From positions 1 to 63,921 of the forward strand of contig JAGKSW010000016.1 of NCBI GenBank assembly GCA_018993265.1: 63,921 nt of DNA, read 5' to 3'. The position numbers were made by a program, and so were the translations under genes. The notes under the pieces are model-generated. The model searched no databases. It saw only the letters and a program-made list of their open reading frames with translations, and had not been told where the DNA came from. How positions within the stretch are numbered: the stretch's first letter is position 1; each line of letters begins with the position of its first letter. This DNA comes from Nostoc sp. TH1S01. GTDB taxonomy: Bacteria > Cyanobacteriota > Cyanobacteriia > Cyanobacteriales > Nostocaceae. Below are positions 1 to 9,560 of this stretch, piece by piece.

Positions 1-2
1 GT

Positions 3-3000
3 TTCCGCATTGAGTTGGGTGAAATTGAAGCGGCAATTAACCAACATCCATCGATATCTGCGAGTGTGGTAATTGTTCGAGAAGATGAAACCGAGAATAA
101 AAGCTTAGTAGCTTACATAACTGTCCAGCCACAGCAGACAATAGCAATTTCCGAACTGCGCTGCTTTTTAGAATCAAAACTGCCAAATTATATGGTGCCA
201 ACGGCTATTGTGGTGTTAGAGGCGTTACCTTTGACACCTAATGGCAAGATAGACAGACGAGCATTACCAGCACCTGACCTAACACAAGTCATATCTGAAT
301 CTAATTTTGTGGCTCCCACCACACCAGTAGAAGAAATGTTAGCTGGAATTTGGGCGCAGGTACTAGGTCTAGAAAAAGTAGGCGTAAACGATAACTTCTT
401 TGATTTGGGGGGACATTCCTTAATCGCAACTCGTGTTATATCTCAGATACGGCAAGTATTTGAAGTTGAGATACCTTTACGTCGCTTGTTTGAGTTGTCA
501 ACAGTCAGCGAGTTAGCCAAAGAGATTCAAGCAGCGATTAAGGCCGAGAAAGGATTAGAAGTACCGCCTATCAAACCCATTGCGCGATCGCCACAATTAC
601 CCTTATCCTTTGCTCAACAGCGATTATGGTTTTTGAGCGAATTAGAGCCGAATAGTCCTTTTTACAATATTCCTGCGGCTGTGCGCTTAGAAGGACAATT
701 GAATCTCGCCGCACTAGAACAGAGTTTTAACGAAATTCTCCGCCGTCACGAAGTCTTGCGGACTAATTTTCGCACAGTTGCAGGGCAAGCCATAGCCGTT
801 ATTTCGCCAGCAAAACCGCAGTTATTATCAGTAATTAACCTGAGCGAATTACCTCCGGCTCAACAAGAAACCCAGGTTAGACAACTAGCCTTAGCAGAGG
901 CACAACAGCCATTTAACCTTGAGGCTGACACTCTGCTACGAGTGAAATTACTCCACCTGAGCGAACAGGAATATGTGACACTCTTGACTATGCATCACAT
1001 TGTCTCGGATGGTTGGTCAATAGATGTGCTAGTGCGTGAACTAGCAACACTTTATCCAGCTTTTTGTCAGGGGCAACAGTCACCTTTACCTGAACTGGAA
1101 ATTCAGTATGCAGACTTCGCCGCTTGGCAGAGACAATGGCTAGACGGAGAAGTCCTAGAATCCCAGCTTGCCTACTGGCTTAAACAGCTAGATGGTGCGC
1201 CAGCAGTCCTAGAACTACCAACTGACTATCCGCGACCAGCTATTCAATCCTCCCGTGGTGCCACCTATTCTTTTTGTTTGTCTCTAGACCAATCTCTGGC
1301 ACTTAAATCTTTGAGTCGGCAACAGGGAAGCACCTTATTCATGACCTTGCTGGCGGCTTTTAAGACATTACTACACCGCTACACTGGGAGCAATGATATT
1401 GTCATCGGTTCTCCCATCGCTAATCGTAACCACAGCCAGATAGAAGGGTTAATTGGTTTCTTTGTCAACACCCTAGTCTTGCGAACTAATTTTGCAGGCA
1501 ATCCCAGTTTTTTAGAGTTGCTGCATCGTGTCAAAGAAGTAGCTTTAGGAGCTTATACTCATCAAGATACGCCTTTTGAACTTCTCATAGAAAAAATGCA
1601 GCCACAGCGAGACTTAAGCCATACACCTCTATTTCAGGTGATGTTTGTGCTGCAAAATGCCCAAAACTCAGAAATTGAGTTACCGGGTTTGACTTTAACA
1701 ACTCTCGAAACTGACAGTGGTACGGCGAAGTTTGATTTGACTCTAGATATGAAAGAGACCGATGCAGGATTAGTAGGCACTCTAGAGTACAATATCGACT
1801 TATTTGAGCCGCAAACTATACAAAGAATGGCAGGGCATTTACAGACATTATTATGCGGTATTATTACCAATCCAGAGCAACGGCTTTCTGAATTACCCCT
1901 GTTAACAGCAGATGAGCAACACCAACTATTAGTAGACTGGAATCAAACTCAGGTTGAGTATTCCCCAGATCCGTGCATCCATCAACTATTTGAGAAACAG
2001 GTAGAACGCACGCCAGATGCAGTAGCAGTAGTATTTGAAAATCAGCAACTTACTTATAGCCAACTAAATCAGCGAGCCAACCAACTAGCAAATTACTTGC
2101 AAAAATTGGGTGTTGGCGCAGAGGTGTTAGTGGGAATTTGTGTCGAGCGATCTTTAGAAATGGCGAGCGCACTTTTAGGTATTTTAAAAGCAGGTGGCGC
2201 ATACGTACCATTAGACCCAGATCAACCACAGCAACGCTTAGATTTTATGTTGCAGGATGCAGAGTGTAGTGTCCTAATAACTCAAAAGCAACTAACTGAA
2301 ACTCTTCGCACATATACAGGTAAAGTCATCTATTTGGATGCAGACTGGAAATTAATTGCTCAAGAACAAGAATCTAACTTAACCAGCAACGTACAAGCAA
2401 CCAATTTAGCTTACCTGATTTACACCTCTGGCTCTACTGGCAAATCAAAGGGAGTGATGGTTGAGCATAGTAGTCTTGTAAATGCCTACTATAGCTGGGA
2501 AAAAGCTTATCAACTTGGTTCTCAAGTCCGTTGTCATCTTCAGATGGCGAACTTTTCCTTTGATGTGTTTACTGGAGATTTTGTTCGGGCTTTATGTTCT
2601 GGCGGTAAATTAGTGCTGTGTCCACGGGAGTTACTATTAGAATCCCAACAACTATACGAATTGATGTGTCAACAACAAGTTGACTGCGCGGAATTTGTGC
2701 CAGTGGTTTTAAGAAACCTCGTTGAGTACTTAGAAAAAAGCCAGCAGAAACTCGATTTTATGCGGTTAGTCATTTGCGGTTCTGATAGTTGGTATGGAGC
2801 AGATTACCAAAAATTCCGCGCTGTTCTTGGTGAAGAGACACGATTGATTAACTCTTTTGGCGTTACCGAGGCTACCATTGACAGTTCTTATTTTGAACAC
2901 ACTACAGGAGAGTTAGCATCTGAACAATTAGTACCAATTGGTAGACCCTATGCAAACAGTCAACTATATATATTAGATGCTAACTTGCAACCAGTACCCA

Positions 3001-5204
3001 TAGGAGTTATGGGTGAACTTTACATTGGTGGTAACGGTTTAGCCAGAGGCTATCATAAACGCCCAGATTTAACTGCCGAAAAGTTTATATCTAATATATT
3101 TAGTCAAAAATCACGAGCAAGGTTATATAAAACAGGTGATTTAGTCCGCTATCTTTCAGATGGGAATATTGAGTTTTTAGGACGCATTGACAACCAAGTG
3201 AAACTTCGCGGTTTCCGAATTGAACTGGGAGAAATTGAGGCACTGCTTAGTCAAAATCCTGCGATAAGTGAAACTGTAGTTGTAGTTAGGGAAGATATCC
3301 CAGGTAATAAAAGATTAGTTGCCTATATTGTTGCTAATAGCATCTTGCAAACTTCTGATATTCGCAACTTTCTCAAAGACAAGCTGCCAAATTATATGAT
3401 TCCCTCAGCTTTTGTGCAGCTTGATGTCCTGCCACTCACACCAAATGGCAAAATAGACCGTCGGACATTACCTGCACCTGTTACAGAAGAGCAAGTTGTA
3501 CAAACTCAACGCACTCCTGTGGAAGAAGTACTGGCAGGTATATGGACAGAAATTCTTGGTAGAGAATGTATAGGCAATAATGATAATTTTTTTGATTTAG
3601 GTGGACATTCACTGTTAGCAACTCAGGTCATATCTCGCCTCCGGGATGCTTTTAAAATAGAGCTACCGCTCAGTTATTTGTTTAAGTCACCAACTATAGC
3701 AGAATGCGCCCAGGTAATAGAAACTAAAATCAGAACTGGGGAAAAATTAGAGACTCCGCCAATCAAACCTGTTAGCAGAGATGAAAACTTACCCTTATCT
3801 TTTGCTCAACAAAGATTGTGGTTAATGTGCCAGTTAGTTACAAACGGCGATTTTTACAATAACACAGAAGTCTTAAAAGTCTCTGGTCAATTAAATATTG
3901 CTGCTCTAGAACAAAGCATCAACGAAATTGTGCGTCGCCATGAAGCGTTGCGTACGACATTTCCCATTGTGCAAGGACAACCTACAATAGCGATCGCTCC
4001 CAGCCTCACTATAAGCTTGCCAGTTATAGACCTGCGTGATCTAAATCAACAGCAACAAGAAGCAAAAACAATCCAAATAGCCATTGAACAAGCAAAACAG
4101 CCTTTCGATTTAACCCAAGGCCCATTACTTAGAGTCACATTGTTATGGCTAGATTCTACAGAATACATACTGCTGCTTAATGAACACCATATTATCAGTG
4201 ATGGCTGGTCAATGGGTATATGGGTTGAGGAACTGACAACACTATATGAAGCTTATTGTGCAGGTAAAGCCTCACCACTACCAGAATTACCAATTCAGTA
4301 TGTTGATTTTGCTGTATGGCAGCGTAAGTGGTTGCAAGGAGAAGAATTACACAGACAGTTAGATTACTGGCGCAAGCAACTAGGACAAAATTTAACACCT
4401 TTACAGCTACCTACAGATAAACCTCGTCCTGCTCAACTTACTTACCAAGGCCAGAAAGTAAACTTTTTGCTGCCATTAGATTTAACTAAGCAGTTGCAAG
4501 CACTGAGCCAGCAAGAAGGGGTAACTCTGTTTATGACCCTATTAGCAGTTTTTAAAATTTTATTGTATTGCTATTCGGGGCAAGCTGATATCCGAGTTGG
4601 TTCTCCTATTGCTAATCGCAATCGCGTGGAAGTTGAAAAATTAATTGGTTTTTTTGTCAATACTCTTGTTTTACGTACAGACTTGTCTAATCATCCCAGT
4701 TTCCGTGAATTGTTAGGACGAGTGCGAGAGGTTACTTTAGGTGCCTACGCTCACCAAGACTTGCCATTTGAAAAAATTGTTGAGGAACTACAACCAGAGC
4801 GTTACCAAAATCATCTGCCTTTCTTTCAAGTCTGGTTTGTTCTCCAAAATGCTCCTTTAGGCTCTTTGAAACTACCGGATTTAACTTTAGAGCCTTTAGA
4901 CATTAATGTTGATGTAGCTCGATACGATTTAGGCTTATTTTTGGTAGAAACCTCAGAAGGAATTAGCGGCTATTTTGAATACAGCACTGATTTATTCTTT
5001 GCTGACACTATTACCCGGATGGTTGAGCATTTTAAAATACTAATTAAGCAAATTGTTGCTAAACCAGAAAATAATCTAGATGATATAGCCGCCGACTATA
5101 ACGAATTCAAACAAGCTCAAAAAACCATCAAAGCTAAAGAATTAGAATCTGCTAATATCCGGATGTTAAAAAACATCAAACGTCAATCTTCACCTCGGAT
5201 ATAA
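3..5204 (+). CDS. NRPS, 5'-truncated: (A)-T-C-A(Orn)-T-C
   Basis: Nonribosomal peptide synthetase whose 5' end lies outside the window. The frame is open from base 3 with the A8 motif FRIELGEIE, so a TTG at 15 is not a real start. Order: end of an A domain (substrate unreadable), T (LGGHSL near 410), C (HHIVSDGWS near 1000), A (about 1970-3480, YTSGSTGKSKG near 2430), T (LGGHSL near 3600), C (HHIISDGWS near 4190). Pocket residues of the complete A domain, aligned by eye to GrsA positions 235/236/239/278/299/301/322/330/331, read D-V-G-E-I-G-S-I-D, the classic ornithine code. The acidic residue at 278 fits a basic side chain. The protein ends with a C domain that must condense onto the T domain of the protein encoded at 6279. 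The short tail (KNIKRQSS) resembles the linker that joins C to a fused oxygenase in the protein encoded at 9561. No epimerase domain is seen. The family call is secure; the substrate is inferred. Confidence 0.95.
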   Translation, partial: FRIELGEIEAAINQHPSISASVVIVREDETENKSLVAYITVQPQQTIAISELRCFLESKLPNYMVPTAIVVLEALPLTPNGKIDRRALPAPDLTQVISESNFVAPTTPVEEMLAGIWAQVLGLEKVGVNDNFFDLGGHSLIATRVISQIRQVFEVEIPLRRLFELSTVSELAKEIQAAIKAEKGLEVPPIKPIARSPQLPLSFAQQRLWFLSELEPNSPFYNIPAAVRLEGQLNLAALEQSFNEILRRHEVLRTNFRTVAGQAIAVISPAKPQLLSVINLSELPPAQQETQVRQLALAEAQQPFNLEADTLLRVKLLHLSEQEYVTLLTMHHIVSDGWSIDVLVRELATLYPAFCQGQQSPLPELEIQYADFAAWQRQWLDGEVLESQLAYWLKQLDGAPAVLELPTDYPRPAIQSSRGATYSFCLSLDQSLALKSLSRQQGSTLFMTLLAAFKTLLHRYTGSNDIVIGSPIANRNHSQIEGLIGFFVNTLVLRTNFAGNPSFLELLHRVKEVALGAYTHQDTPFELLIEKMQPQRDLSHTPLFQVMFVLQNAQNSEIELPGLTLTTLETDSGTAKFDLTLDMKETDAGLVGTLEYNIDLFEPQTIQRMAGHLQTLLCGIITNPEQRLSELPLLTADEQHQLLVDWNQTQVEYSPDPCIHQLFEKQVERTPDAVAVVFENQQLTYSQLNQRANQLANYLQKLGVGAEVLVGICVERSLEMASALLGILKAGGAYVPLDPDQPQQRLDFMLQDAECSVLITQKQLTETLRTYTGKVIYLDADWKLIAQEQESNLTSNVQATNLAYLIYTSGSTGKSKGVMVEHSSLVNAYYSWEKAYQLGSQVRCHLQMANFSFDVFTGDFVRALCSGGKLVLCPRELLLESQQLYELMCQQQVDCAEFVPVVLRNLVEYLEKSQQKLDFMRLVICGSDSWYGADYQKFRAVLGEETRLINSFGVTEATIDSSYFEHTTGELASEQLVPIGRPYANSQLYILDANLQPVPIGVMGELYIGGNGLARGYHKRPDLTAEKFISNIFSQKSRARLYKTGDLVRYLSDGNIEFLGRIDNQVKLRGFRIELGEIEALLSQNPAISETVVVVREDIPGNKRLVAYIVANSILQTSDIRNFLKDKLPNYMIPSAFVQLDVLPLTPNGKIDRRTLPAPVTEEQVVQTQRTPVEEVLAGIWTEILGRECIGNNDNFFDLGGHSLLATQVISRLRDAFKIELPLSYLFKSPTIAECAQVIETKIRTGEKLETPPIKPVSRDENLPLSFAQQRLWLMCQLVTNGDFYNNTEVLKVSGQLNIAALEQSINEIVRRHEALRTTFPIVQGQPTIAIAPSLTISLPVIDLRDLNQQQQEAKTIQIAIEQAKQPFDLTQGPLLRVTLLWLDSTEYILLLNEHHIISDGWSMGIWVEELTTLYEAYCAGKASPLPELPIQYVDFAVWQRKWLQGEELHRQLDYWRKQLGQNLTPLQLPTDKPRPAQLTYQGQKVNFLLPLDLTKQLQALSQQEGVTLFMTLLAVFKILLYCYSGQADIRVGSPIANRNRVEVEKLIGFFVNTLVLRTDLSNHPSFRELLGRVREVTLGAYAHQDLPFEKIVEELQPERYQNHLPFFQVWFVLQNAPLGSLKLPDLTLEPLDINVDVARYDLGLFLVETSEGISGYFEYSTDLFFADTITRMVEHFKILIKQIVAKPENNLDDIAADYNEFKQAQKTIKAKELESANIRMLKNIKRQSSPRI

Positions 5205-5206
5205 TT

Positions 5207-6259
5207 ATGAATAATCAAGAAGTTGTAAATTTGAGTTTAAAAAATCTAGGGATTAGCCGCAAATCTGTCAGGATATCACCAGCAGAATTAATTCAGACAA
5301 GCTATTTACCGGATGGTCAACATATTCCTCTAATAATCCAACCTGCTGTAGCAAATGTCAATCTTTTAGAATGGGCTAGTAAAAATCAAGAAGTGATACA
5401 GGCAATGTTACTTAAACATAAAGCCTTACTCTTTAGAGATTTCAATATTCATTCAGCAACTCAATTAGACCAATTTATTAAAATCACCGCTAAGGGAGAA
5501 CCAATTAATTATAGCGATCGCTCTTCACCACGTCATGAAGTAAGTAATAAAATATATACTTCAACTGATTACCCTGCTGAACAAAGTATTTTTCTCCACA
5601 ATGAAAGTACATACTGCCTAACTTGGCCACAAAAAATATACTTTTGTTGTTTGAAAGTAGCCGAACAGGGAGGAGAGACACCAATTGCAGATTCGCAAAG
5701 GATTTGTGAGTGCCTTTCTCCTCAAACAAGCGAACAATTTATAGAAAAACAAGTCTTATATGTTCGCAATTATAATGATGGATTTGGACTAACTTGGCAA
5801 GACGTATTTCAAACAACAGATAAAACTGTTGTCGAAGAGTATTGCCGTATTAATGCTATTGAATGTGAATGGAAACATAGCAACCGTCTGAGAACACGTC
5901 AAATTCGACCAGCTATTATTAAACATCCAATTACAGGTGCAACATCCTGGTTTAATCATGCTGCTTTCTTTCACATCACAACTTTAGAACCTAGGATTAG
6001 TAAAGCATTATTAGCAGAGTTTTCAGAGGAAGATTTACCCCATAACACCTACTATGGTGATGGTTCTGCGATTGAACCTGAAGTCCTTGCAGAAATTCGT
6101 GCTGCTTATGCCCAAGAAACAGTAATATTTCCTTGGCAATCTGGTGATATTTTAGTTTTAGATAATATTTTGGTTGCTCATGGACGCAATCCATTTCAGG
6201 GTAATAGAAAAGTCATAGTTGGTATGGCTGAACCCTGTAGCTATAAAGAATTAAAATAA
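5207..6259 (+). CDS. Fe(II)/2-oxoglutarate oxygenase, TauD/clavaminate synthase type, probable NRPS beta-hydroxylase
   Basis: 350-residue non-heme iron oxygenase. Iron ligands seen: H131-N-E133 (HxE, as in clavaminate synthase and AsnO rather than the HxD of TauD) and distal H325; R334 nine residues later is the likely 2-oxoglutarate anchor. Spacing from H131 to H325 is 194 residues, the same as in the oxygenase fused to the NRPS at 9561-16526, so the two are close paralogues. It starts 2 nt after the upstream NRPS stop and 19 nt before the next NRPS, which begins with a condensation-like domain lacking its active site. By analogy with siderophore beta-hydroxylases that work with an interface domain, I infer that it hydroxylates the beta carbon of the residue loaded by the next module, whose code is Asn-like. 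It could instead act on free amino acid, as AsnO does. Confidence 0.88.
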   Translation: MNNQEVVNLSLKNLGISRKSVRISPAELIQTSYLPDGQHIPLIIQPAVANVNLLEWASKNQEVIQAMLLKHKALLFRDFNIHSATQLDQFIKITAKGEPINYSDRSSPRHEVSNKIYTSTDYPAEQSIFLHNESTYCLTWPQKIYFCCLKVAEQGGETPIADSQRICECLSPQTSEQFIEKQVLYVRNYNDGFGLTWQDVFQTTDKTVVEEYCRINAIECEWKHSNRLRTRQIRPAIIKHPITGATSWFNHAAFFHITTLEPRISKALLAEFSEEDLPHNTYYGDGSAIEPEVLAEIRAAYAQETVIFPWQSGDILVLDNILVAHGRNPFQGNRKVIVGMAEPCSYKELK

Positions 6260-6278
6260 CTAAATTCAGGATAAAGAT

Positions 6279-9200
6279 ATGCAGGAAGTTAATATAGAAA
6301 ATACAGTAGAAACAATTGAAGGTTATCAACTATCGCCTCAACAAAGGTATTTATGGCAATTGCAGCAAACAGGTAATAACCAACCTTATCGGGTGCAATT
6401 AGCTGTAAAGATTGCAGGTAATTTCAACCCAGAAATTTTTAAATTAGCTGTTGCTCAAGTAGTCAACCGTCATGAGCTCCTCCGTACAAGTTTTAAAAAT
6501 GTACCTGGATTGACAATACCTCTACAAGTTATTAATTCAGAAAATAGCTTCTCCTACAAAGAATTCAATTTAAGTAAATTAGATTTACAAACACAGCAAA
6601 CAAAGTGTGATGAGCTTTTTGAAGAATTAAATAACTTACCCTTTAATTTTGCATCTATTTCACTCTTGTATATATATTTATTAACACTTTCTCCTGACCA
6701 GCACATCATGTTACTTGGCTTACCTGCGCTGTATGGTGATGTCATTTCAGTACAGAATTTAGTTAGTGAAATCAATTGTTCTTATACTGCTTATTTACAA
6801 TCACAAGAAATTACTGAAGAACCTTTGCAATATGTAGATATTGCAACGTGGCAAAATGAATTGCTGACAACAACAGATAGTGAAATAGCTCAAAATTATT
6901 GGCAGCAACTAGATATTTATCCTGAAATCGATATTAAACTGCCTTGGGAAAAACAAATTCAGGAAACTATCAACTATCAACCACAAGTCATCAGCAAAAA
7001 AATTAGCCCAGATTTGGAAGTAAACATCAATGGCTTGTTAGAAAAATATCAAAGTTCAATTGATGATTTTTTACTTGCTTGTTGGCAAGTTTTACTTTGG
7101 AGGTTGACAGGAAACACAGAATTAATTATTGGAATCGCATTTGATAACAGGAAATATCAAGAATTAGCAGATGTAATTGGATTGTTAGTTAAATATTTAC
7201 CATGTAAATATAAACTACAGACAAATCAGAAAATTAGTGACTTATTAGAGCAAGTTGCAGAAAATAGAAATGAAGCTTATCAATGGCAAGAATATTATAA
7301 TTGGCAGTCAATTATTAGTAATGATGAGAATACATTAAAAATAAATAACTTCCAATTCGGTTATGATTTTCAACAGATAAATCCTCAACTAGATAGCTGG
7401 TATGTTTATCATATTAATTCATGTTTAGATAAATTTAAGCTAAGACTATCTTGTAACTATATACAAGGTCATATTCAACTAGATTTTTATTATGATGCTC
7501 ATTTATTTGCGGCTGAAAACATCCAGAGCTTGGCAGCGCAGTTTGAAAGATTGCTAGAAAGTACCGTTACTAATCCCGAAGCTAGTATTAGTCAGTTAGA
7601 GATACTAACACAACGCGATCGCTATCAACTATTAGTTGAGTTTAACCAGACTGAAGCTGATTATCCTCATGACAAGTGTATCCACCAACTGTTTGAGGAA
7701 CAGGTAGCACTTACGCCAGATAATATTGCTGTTGTCTTTGAGAACCAACAACTCACCTATTCTCAACTCAATGCACGCGCTAATCAACTAGCTCACTACC
7801 TTCAGAATTTAGGTGTTGGTACTGAAGTATTAGTAGGAATCTGCGTTGAGCGTTCCTTAGAAATGTTAGTAGGGATTCTTGGCATTTTAAAAGCTGGCGG
7901 GGCTTACGTACCACTAGATCCCACCTATCCCCAAGAACGCTTGGCTTTCATGTTAGGAGATGCTCAAACACCAGTTTTATTAACCCAAGAGCGTTTATTA
8001 CCAACTTTGCCAGATGGGAAAGCGCGTGTAGTTTGTTTAGACAAAGACTGGGAAGATATTGCTCTCCAGAACATAGAAAATCTTCACACTAGCCTTACAT
8101 CTGAAAACCTGGCTTATGTAATTTATACCTCTGGTTCAACCGGAACACCCAAAGGGACTTTAATTACTCACCAAGGATTAGTTAACTACTTATCTTGGTG
8201 CATTGACGCTTATCCTCTCGAAAAAGGTAAAGGTAGTTGCGTTCATTCTTCTATTGCTTTTGATGCTACCATTACAGGTCTATTTGCACCTTTGTTGGTA
8301 GGTAATCAGGTGCAACTTTTACCGGAAGATTTGGGCATTGAAGCTTTAAGCGTTGCCCTAAAAAATAATTCCAACTATAGTCTAATTAAAATTACACCAG
8401 CTCAACTAGAACTACTCGCCCAACAGTTACCAGCACCAATAGCGGCTGGTAAAACGCAAGCCTTTATTATCGGTGGCGAAAATCTGACAGCCCAACACAT
8501 TGCTTTTTGGCAAAAGTTCGCACCAGAAACTTTACTAGTCAATGAATACGGCCCCACAGAAACCGTTGTTGGATGTTGTGTTTACAAAGTACCTGATGGT
8601 GAACATTTTTCAGGCTCAATCCCCATCGGTCGCCCCATTGCTAATACACAACTTTATATCCTGAACGAAAGCTTCCAACCTCAACCTATTGGTGTCCCAG
8701 GGGAGTTATATATTGGCGGTGCAGGATTAGCCAGAGGTTATCTCAACCGTCCCGAACTGACTACCGAGAAATTTATTTCCAATCCCTTTGTGGGAGCAAA
8801 ATCACCACGTCTCTATAAAACTGGGGATTTAGCCCGCTATTTACCCAATGGAGATATTGAGTACTTAGGCAGAATCGACCACCAAGTAAAAATTCGTGGC
8901 TTCCGTGTGGAGTTAGGAGAAATAGAAGCAGTTTTGGGACAACATCCAGATATTCAAAATAGTGTAGTTGTAGCTCATCAAGATGAATCTGGTAATCAGC
9001 GCCTTGTTGCTTATGTAGTTCCCAATTCTAAAACAGAAATTCCCAAATTCAGTAATTTACGTGACTTTCTCAAACAAAAGTTACCAGATTATATGGTGCC
9101 AGCAGTCTTTGTCATGCTGAAGACCTTACCTTTAACATCTAACGGTAAAGTTGACCGTAAAGCCTTACCTATTCCCGAACAAGTTAGACCAGAGTTAGAA

Positions 9201-9542
9201 GCAAAATTTGTAGCACCTCGTACTGAAGTTGAGCAAGTGGTGGCAGAAATTTGGGCTGAAGTATTGAGATTAGAAAAAGTCGGTATTTACGACAACTTTT
9301 TTGATCTAGGGGGACATTCTCTACTTTTAACCCAAGTTACTTCTCGGCTTTATCAGGCTTTTGGGGTGGAATTATCTTTACGCCAACTGTTTGCTACACC
9401 AACTATAGCCGACTTGGCAGTAATTATCGCGCAAAAACAGGTAGAGCAGGCAGATAGTGAATTACTAGAACAGATGTTGACAGAACTAGAACAAATGCCA
9501 GAAGACGAAATTTCATCTGTGCTTAGTGCAGACAATATTTAA
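6279..9542 (+). CDS. NRPS module: interface-like domain - A(Asn-like) - T
   Basis: 1087 residues. Residues 1 to about 440 have the fold signature of a condensation domain (LSPQQRYLWQL at the start, NRHELLRTSF, IIGIAFDNR, GLLVKYLP) but the HHxxxDG site is replaced by LPALYGDVIS (148-157). It therefore cannot be a normal C domain and matches the interface domain described next to siderophore beta-hydroxylases. An A domain follows (YTSGSTGTPKG, YGPTETVVG), then T (LGGHSLLLTQV). Pocket residues by eye: D-A-T-K-I-G-E-V-G, close to the Asn code DLTKLGEVG; Glu at 322 favours Asn over Asp. Peptide bond formation with upstream Orn must use the C domain that ends the preceding NRPS. The C-terminus ends in an acidic tail (LEQMPEDEISS) that may dock to the next protein. 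The oxygenase gene lies just upstream. Confidence 0.93.
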   Translation: MQEVNIENTVETIEGYQLSPQQRYLWQLQQTGNNQPYRVQLAVKIAGNFNPEIFKLAVAQVVNRHELLRTSFKNVPGLTIPLQVINSENSFSYKEFNLSKLDLQTQQTKCDELFEELNNLPFNFASISLLYIYLLTLSPDQHIMLLGLPALYGDVISVQNLVSEINCSYTAYLQSQEITEEPLQYVDIATWQNELLTTTDSEIAQNYWQQLDIYPEIDIKLPWEKQIQETINYQPQVISKKISPDLEVNINGLLEKYQSSIDDFLLACWQVLLWRLTGNTELIIGIAFDNRKYQELADVIGLLVKYLPCKYKLQTNQKISDLLEQVAENRNEAYQWQEYYNWQSIISNDENTLKINNFQFGYDFQQINPQLDSWYVYHINSCLDKFKLRLSCNYIQGHIQLDFYYDAHLFAAENIQSLAAQFERLLESTVTNPEASISQLEILTQRDRYQLLVEFNQTEADYPHDKCIHQLFEEQVALTPDNIAVVFENQQLTYSQLNARANQLAHYLQNLGVGTEVLVGICVERSLEMLVGILGILKAGGAYVPLDPTYPQERLAFMLGDAQTPVLLTQERLLPTLPDGKARVVCLDKDWEDIALQNIENLHTSLTSENLAYVIYTSGSTGTPKGTLITHQGLVNYLSWCIDAYPLEKGKGSCVHSSIAFDATITGLFAPLLVGNQVQLLPEDLGIEALSVALKNNSNYSLIKITPAQLELLAQQLPAPIAAGKTQAFIIGGENLTAQHIAFWQKFAPETLLVNEYGPTETVVGCCVYKVPDGEHFSGSIPIGRPIANTQLYILNESFQPQPIGVPGELYIGGAGLARGYLNRPELTTEKFISNPFVGAKSPRLYKTGDLARYLPNGDIEYLGRIDHQVKIRGFRVELGEIEAVLGQHPDIQNSVVVAHQDESGNQRLVAYVVPNSKTEIPKFSNLRDFLKQKLPDYMVPAVFVMLKTLPLTSNGKVDRKALPIPEQVRPELEAKFVAPRTEVEQVVAEIWAEVLRLEKVGIYDNFFDLGGHSLLLTQVTSRLYQAFGVELSLRQLFATPTIADLAVIIAQKQVEQADSELLEQMLTELEQMPEDEISSVLSADNI

Positions 9543-9560
9543 TCAGGGAGAACGAAAACT

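Noticed and set aside
15-32. TTG at 15 as NRPS start
   Set aside because: The codons before it (FRIE) belong to the A8 motif, so the gene continues upstream.
6279-7600. N-terminal domain as an epimerase or normal C domain
   Set aside because: HHxxxDG is absent and the domain precedes A rather than following T.
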